DNA of 7,127 nt, from the NCBI GenBank assembly GCA_001311545.1, contig BBBL01000076.1, forward strand, positions 1 to 7,127, written 5' to 3'. Positions 5,140 through 7,127 of this stretch are shown here, one piece after another. Below the pieces are notes generated by a model. The model saw only the letters and a program-made list of their open reading frames with translations. It made no database searches and had not been told where the DNA came from. Positions within the stretch are counted from its first letter, which is position 1. The number at the start of each line of letters is the position of its first letter. The DNA comes from Thermus kawarayensis JCM 12314 (GTDB lineage Bacteria > Deinococcota > Deinococci > Deinococcales > Thermaceae). The position numbers and the translations under genes are program-made.

Positions 5140-6328
5140 ATGCGCGAGGTCTACATCGTTTCGGCGGTAAGGACCCCCATCGGCAAGTTCGGGGGGGCGC
5201 TTAAGGACGTAAGCCCGGTGGAGCTGGGGGCCCACGCCATGCGGGCGGCCTTGGAGCGGGCCGGGGTGGAGGGGAAGGACCTGGACCTCTACGTCTTCGG
5301 GAACGTCCTACGGGCCGGGCACGGGCAGCTTCTCCCCAGGCAGGCCGCCCTAAGGGCGGGCATCCCCAAGGAAGTGGACGGGTACCAGGTGGACATGGTC
5401 TGCGCCTCGGGGATGATGGCGGTCTTGAACGCGGCGCAGTTCCTGCGCACGGGGGAGGCCCACCTGGTCCTGGCCGGGGGGATGGAGTCCATGAGCCAGG
5501 CGGGCTTCTACCTCTCCCACCGGGCGCGGTGGGGGTACAAGTTCCTCCTGGGGGCGCCGGAGGGCCTCCAGGACATCCTCCTCCGGGACGGACTTTCCGA
5601 CCCCTTCACCGGTGAGGCCATGGGGGAGCAGGCGGAGCGCCTAGCCCAGGACCAGGGGGTGGGCCGGGAGGAGATAGACGAGGCCGCCTACCTCTCCCAC
5701 AGGCGGGCCTGGGAGGCTACGGAAGGGGGCAGTTCGCCTGGGAGATCGCTCCCCTCGAGGTCCCCGGCAAGAAGGGCCCGGTGCGGGTGGACCGGGACGA
5801 GGGCATCCGGCCCGAGACCACCCCGGAGTCCCTGGCCGCCTGAAGCCCGCCTTCCGCAAAGACGGGGTCCTCACCGCCGGGAACAGTAGCCAGATCTCCG
5901 ACGGGGCGGCGGCGCTTCTCCTCGCCTCCGAGGAGGCGGTGAAGGCCCACGGGCTTAGGCCCCTCGCCAAGGTATTGGGCGGGGCCTGGGCCGCCGGGGA
6001 GCCCTGGCGCTTCCCCGAGGCCCCCATCCCCGCGGCCAAGAAGCTTCTGGACCGGCTCGGCATGCGGGTCTCCGACTTCGGCCTCTTTGAGAACAACGAG
6101 GCCTTCGCCCTCAACAACGTCCTCTTCCACCGCCTCCTGGGGGTGCCCTACGAGAGGCTCAACGTCTTCGGGGGGGCGGTGGCCCTGGGCCACCCCATCG
6201 GGGCCAGCGGGGCGCGGATTCTGGTCACGCTTCTCAACGCCCTCCGGGCGAAGGGGGAGGAAAGGGGCCTCGCCGCCATCTGCCACGGGACCGGGGGGTC
6301 GGTGGCGGTGGCGGTGGAGCGGATCTAG
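5140..6328 (+). pseudogene. Acetyl-CoA acetyltransferase (thiolase), two frameshifts as written
   Basis: The enzyme joins or splits acyl-CoA: 2 acetyl-CoA to acetoacetyl-CoA, or beta-ketoacyl-CoA cleavage, in the cytoplasm. Motifs are in order: the N-terminal VSAVRTPIGKFGGAL; the nucleophile Cys88 in MVCASGMMAV; GGMESMSQAGF; then, after repair, AGNSSQISDGAAALLLAS, ENNEAFAL, the His motif GGAVALGHPIGASGARI, and the second Cys in CHGTGGSVAVAVE. The frame breaks at the G run 5725-5729 (residue about 196) and again near 5840 (residue about 234). One missing base at each place restores a 396-aa protein, normal for the family. I prefer ATG 5140 over TTG 5116, since the family begins just before EVYIVSAVRTP and a -10 box precedes it. 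The exact substrate (biosynthetic or degradative thiolase) cannot be told. It is divergent from the pilin cluster and not visibly related to it. Confidence 0.85.
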
Positions 6329-6633
6329 AGGAGGCCATCCAGTTCAAAGGCCTCGAGGCGGTACTCCTCCAGGGCCACGCGGAAGCTCCCGTTCTGCGCC
6401 AGGAAGCGGGCGGCCTCCCTCAGGGTGGCCTCCACCCAGGCGGGGTCGTTGCCCAGGAGGCTAAAGCCCACCACCTCGTAACCCCAGGCGTCCAGGCCGT
6501 AGAGCCTGGCGGCGGAGACGGGGAAGCGGGCCTTGAGCCTTTCCAAGGCCGGCTTGATGAGGGCCCGCTTTTCCTTGAGGCTCCTGGCCGGGGTCTCCAG
6601 TCTGGCGGTGTAGAGGCCGAGGTAGGCCTTCAT
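6325..6633 (-). CDS. DUF503 family protein (YlxP-like)
   Basis: This intact 102-aa protein shows the DUF503 pattern: a first strand YLGLYTARLETPA, the hallmark SLKEKR at residues 19-24, a helix ALIKPALERLKARF, then VSAARLYGLDAWGYEVVGFS and a second helix (VEATLREAARFLAQ). The family makes small ferredoxin-like alpha-beta folds; YlxP in firmicutes is encoded among translation and ribosome-maturation genes (rbfA, infB), but its function is not settled. A T. thermophilus member, TT1725, has a crystal structure as I recall. The stop codon (6325-6327) overlaps the thiolase stop on the other strand. A weak SD (GGAAGG) lies before ATG 6633. It follows the tRNA gene on the same strand, but a terminator-like hairpin separates them. 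Confidence 0.88.
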   Translation of the reverse strand: MKAYLGLYTARLETPARSLKEKRALIKPALERLKARFPVSAARLYGLDAWGYEVVGFSLLGNDPAWVEATLREAARFLAQNGSFRVALEEYRLEAFELDGLL

Positions 6634-6643
6634 GCTCTGCCTT

Positions 6644-6690
6644 CCCGCCCGGGGCGGGCGTTACGCCCAGTTTGCGGCCTTGGGGCCCAA
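6644..6690 (-). other. Palindrome-rich leader of the DUF503 gene
   Basis: Three inverted repeats lie between the tRNA hairpin and ATG 6633: CCCGCCC/GGGCGGG (6644-6658), GGGCG-TTA-CGCCC (6656-6668) and TTGGG-G-CCCAA (6680-6690). The first two share bases 6656-6658, so they are partly exclusive. They may shape the mRNA leader. No clear promoter was found here. Confidence 0.35.
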
Positions 6691-6702
6691 GAAGCAAGTG
6701 GC

Positions 6703-6729
6703 AAAGGCCCCGCCTTCGCGGGGCCCTTT
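6703..6729 (-). terminator. Terminator-like hairpin after tRNA-Leu
   Basis: On the minus strand a long stem (AAAGGGCCCCGC / GCGGGGCCTTT around a GAAG loop) begins at the end of the tRNA CCA and ends in a short T run. It is a good intrinsic terminator candidate for the tRNA transcript, though the T run is only three bases. Confidence 0.6.
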
Positions 6730-6815
6730 GGTGCCGGGGGCGGGACTTGAACCCGCACGTCCTCGCGGACACACGACCCTGAATCGTGCGCGTCTACCAA
6801 TTCCGCCACCCCGGC
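6729..6815 (-). tRNA. tRNA-Leu, anticodon CAG
   Basis: The acceptor stem GCCGGGG pairs with CCCCGGC. The D arm holds GGCGGAATTGGTAGACGC. The anticodon stem CACGA/TCGTG carries the loop TTCAGGG, which gives CAG, reading CUG Leu codons. The long variable arm TGTCCGCGAGGACGT is that of a class II tRNA. The T arm is GCGGG-TTCAAGT-CCCGC. Discriminator A and an encoded CCA end the 87-base gene. It has a strong promoter just upstream and a hairpin just downstream, so it is probably a single-gene transcript. Confidence 0.97.
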
Positions 6816-6828
6816 AGACGCAAGGGTC

Positions 6829-6857
6829 ATTCTAGGCCACACCCTTGCCCTCGTCAA
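6829..6857 (-). promoter_or_regulatory. Promoter of tRNA-Leu, inside the end of scpA
   Basis: TTGACG (6852-6857), a 17-base spacer and TAGAAT (6829-6834) form a near-consensus housekeeping promoter on the minus strand. Transcription would start about 7 bases before the mature tRNA. The -10 box includes the TAG stop codon of scpA and the -35 box lies in its last codons. Confidence 0.8.
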
Positions 6858-7127
6858 GGTCCTGGAGTTCGCCCAAGGCCTCCACGTAAAGGGGGGCGAA
6901 GGGGGCCTCCTGGGAAAGGCGCACCCGGCCCAGACGGTGGGCCTCCAGAAGGGCGGCGAAGGCCACCGCCCGCTCGGCCCAGGTGGCCAAGGGGAGGTTC
7001 TGGAAGACCGCCCGCCCCTTCAGGAGGGCCTTTAGCCTTTCCCAGGCCTCCCTTAGGCCGAAACCCTCCCTGGGCAGGTGGAGCACCGCCCTCCGGAAGG
7101 AGCGGGCCGCCTGGAGGAGGGCCTTAG
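6832..7127 (-). CDS. scpA: ScpA, condensin kleisin subunit, C-terminal part (partial)
   Basis: The last 97 residues are present; the gene enters from the right edge. FAALLEAHRLGRVRLSQ followed by APFAPLYVEAL is the typical C-terminal winged-helix end of ScpA, the kleisin that bridges the SMC heads and binds ScpB in the bacterial condensin complex. In known structures this domain contacts the SMC cap. Upstream residues (VFQNLPLATWAERAVAF) fit the linker before the winged helix. An in-frame GTG at 7086 is not a start, since the reading frame stays open to the edge with coherent sequence (ALLQAARSFRRAVLHLP). The stop TAG doubles as part of the tRNA promoter. scpB is often the neighbour in other bacteria but is not seen here. 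Confidence 0.8.
   Translation of the reverse strand, partial: KALLQAARSFRRAVLHLPREGFGLREAWERLKALLKGRAVFQNLPLATWAERAVAFAALLEAHRLGRVRLSQEAPFAPLYVEALGELQDLDEGKGVA

Noticed and set aside
5725..5843. Programmed frameshifting in the thiolase
   Set aside because: The G5 site is not a known slippery signal, two shifts would be needed 115 bases apart, and no stimulatory structure is evident. Missing bases explain it better.
6786..7127. Plus-strand 113-aa frame rich in Pro, Arg and Gly
   Set aside because: It lies opposite the tRNA and scpA and has shadow-frame composition. The minus strand shows a recognised ScpA end.
1..7127. Insertion sequences, integrases, defence genes or attachment sites
   Set aside because: No transposase, integrase or terminal inverted repeats were seen, and no partial tRNA duplication near 6729-6815. 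The window looks like stable chromosomal backbone.

Overview
The window looks like chromosomal DNA of a Thermus species. It is very G+C-rich, and it carries the gene order that I know from Thermus thermophilus for the type IV pilus and natural-competence minor pilins: pilA1, pilA2, pilA3, comZ, then a pilA4-type pilin. The identification rests on gene order and protein motifs. The species cannot be named from the sequence alone.

Layout. Positions 1-438 (minus) hold the N-terminal part of a hendecad-repeat coiled-coil protein that runs off the left edge. Positions 547-5071 (minus) are the pilin cluster. In transcription order it holds pilA1 (GspH/FimT type), pilA2 (PilV type), pilA3 (PilW type), comZ (large PilX/GspK-like tip pilin), a 223-bp structured leader with a good promoter, a pilA4-like pilin, and a second short pilin that looks like a diverged tandem copy of it. 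A 68-bp divergent promoter region separates pilA1 from a plus-strand thiolase (5140-6328). The thiolase converges on a DUF503 gene (minus), with both stop codons inside one CTAG. Further right, all on the minus strand, are a tRNA-Leu(CAG) with its own promoter and terminator-like hairpin, and the 3' end of scpA at the right edge.

How the genes fit together. The pilins would be inserted in the inner membrane, cleaved by a prepilin peptidase and assembled into a pilus. PilA1, PilA2, PilA3 and ComZ would form the priming and tip complex, and the pilA4-like protein the shaft. ComZ lacks the Glu5 that the other pilins keep, as expected for a tip-most subunit. In Thermus this machine supports DNA uptake, adhesion and twitching. 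The flanking genes (thiolase, DUF503, tRNA, scpA) are ordinary chromosomal genes with no visible link to pili.

Caveat. Six of the nine protein genes carry at least one small frame-changing indel; I count eight in all, mostly single missing G or C bases in short G/C runs. Restoring the frame gives continuous, family-like proteins every time: two pilins of exactly 119 aa, a pilA2 stop that forms an ATGA overlap with pilA3, and a 396-aa thiolase. I therefore think most are sequencing errors, not gene decay, but the sequence as given cannot prove it. Entries typed 'pseudogene' are those whose frame is broken as written.

The most interesting non-coding signal is in the leader of the pilA4-like gene. 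The predicted transcript starts on a 13-base match to the 16S anti-Shine-Dalgarno, about 120 bases before the real start codon, which resembles a stabilising 5' SD element. No stretch over 300 bases lacks a gene.
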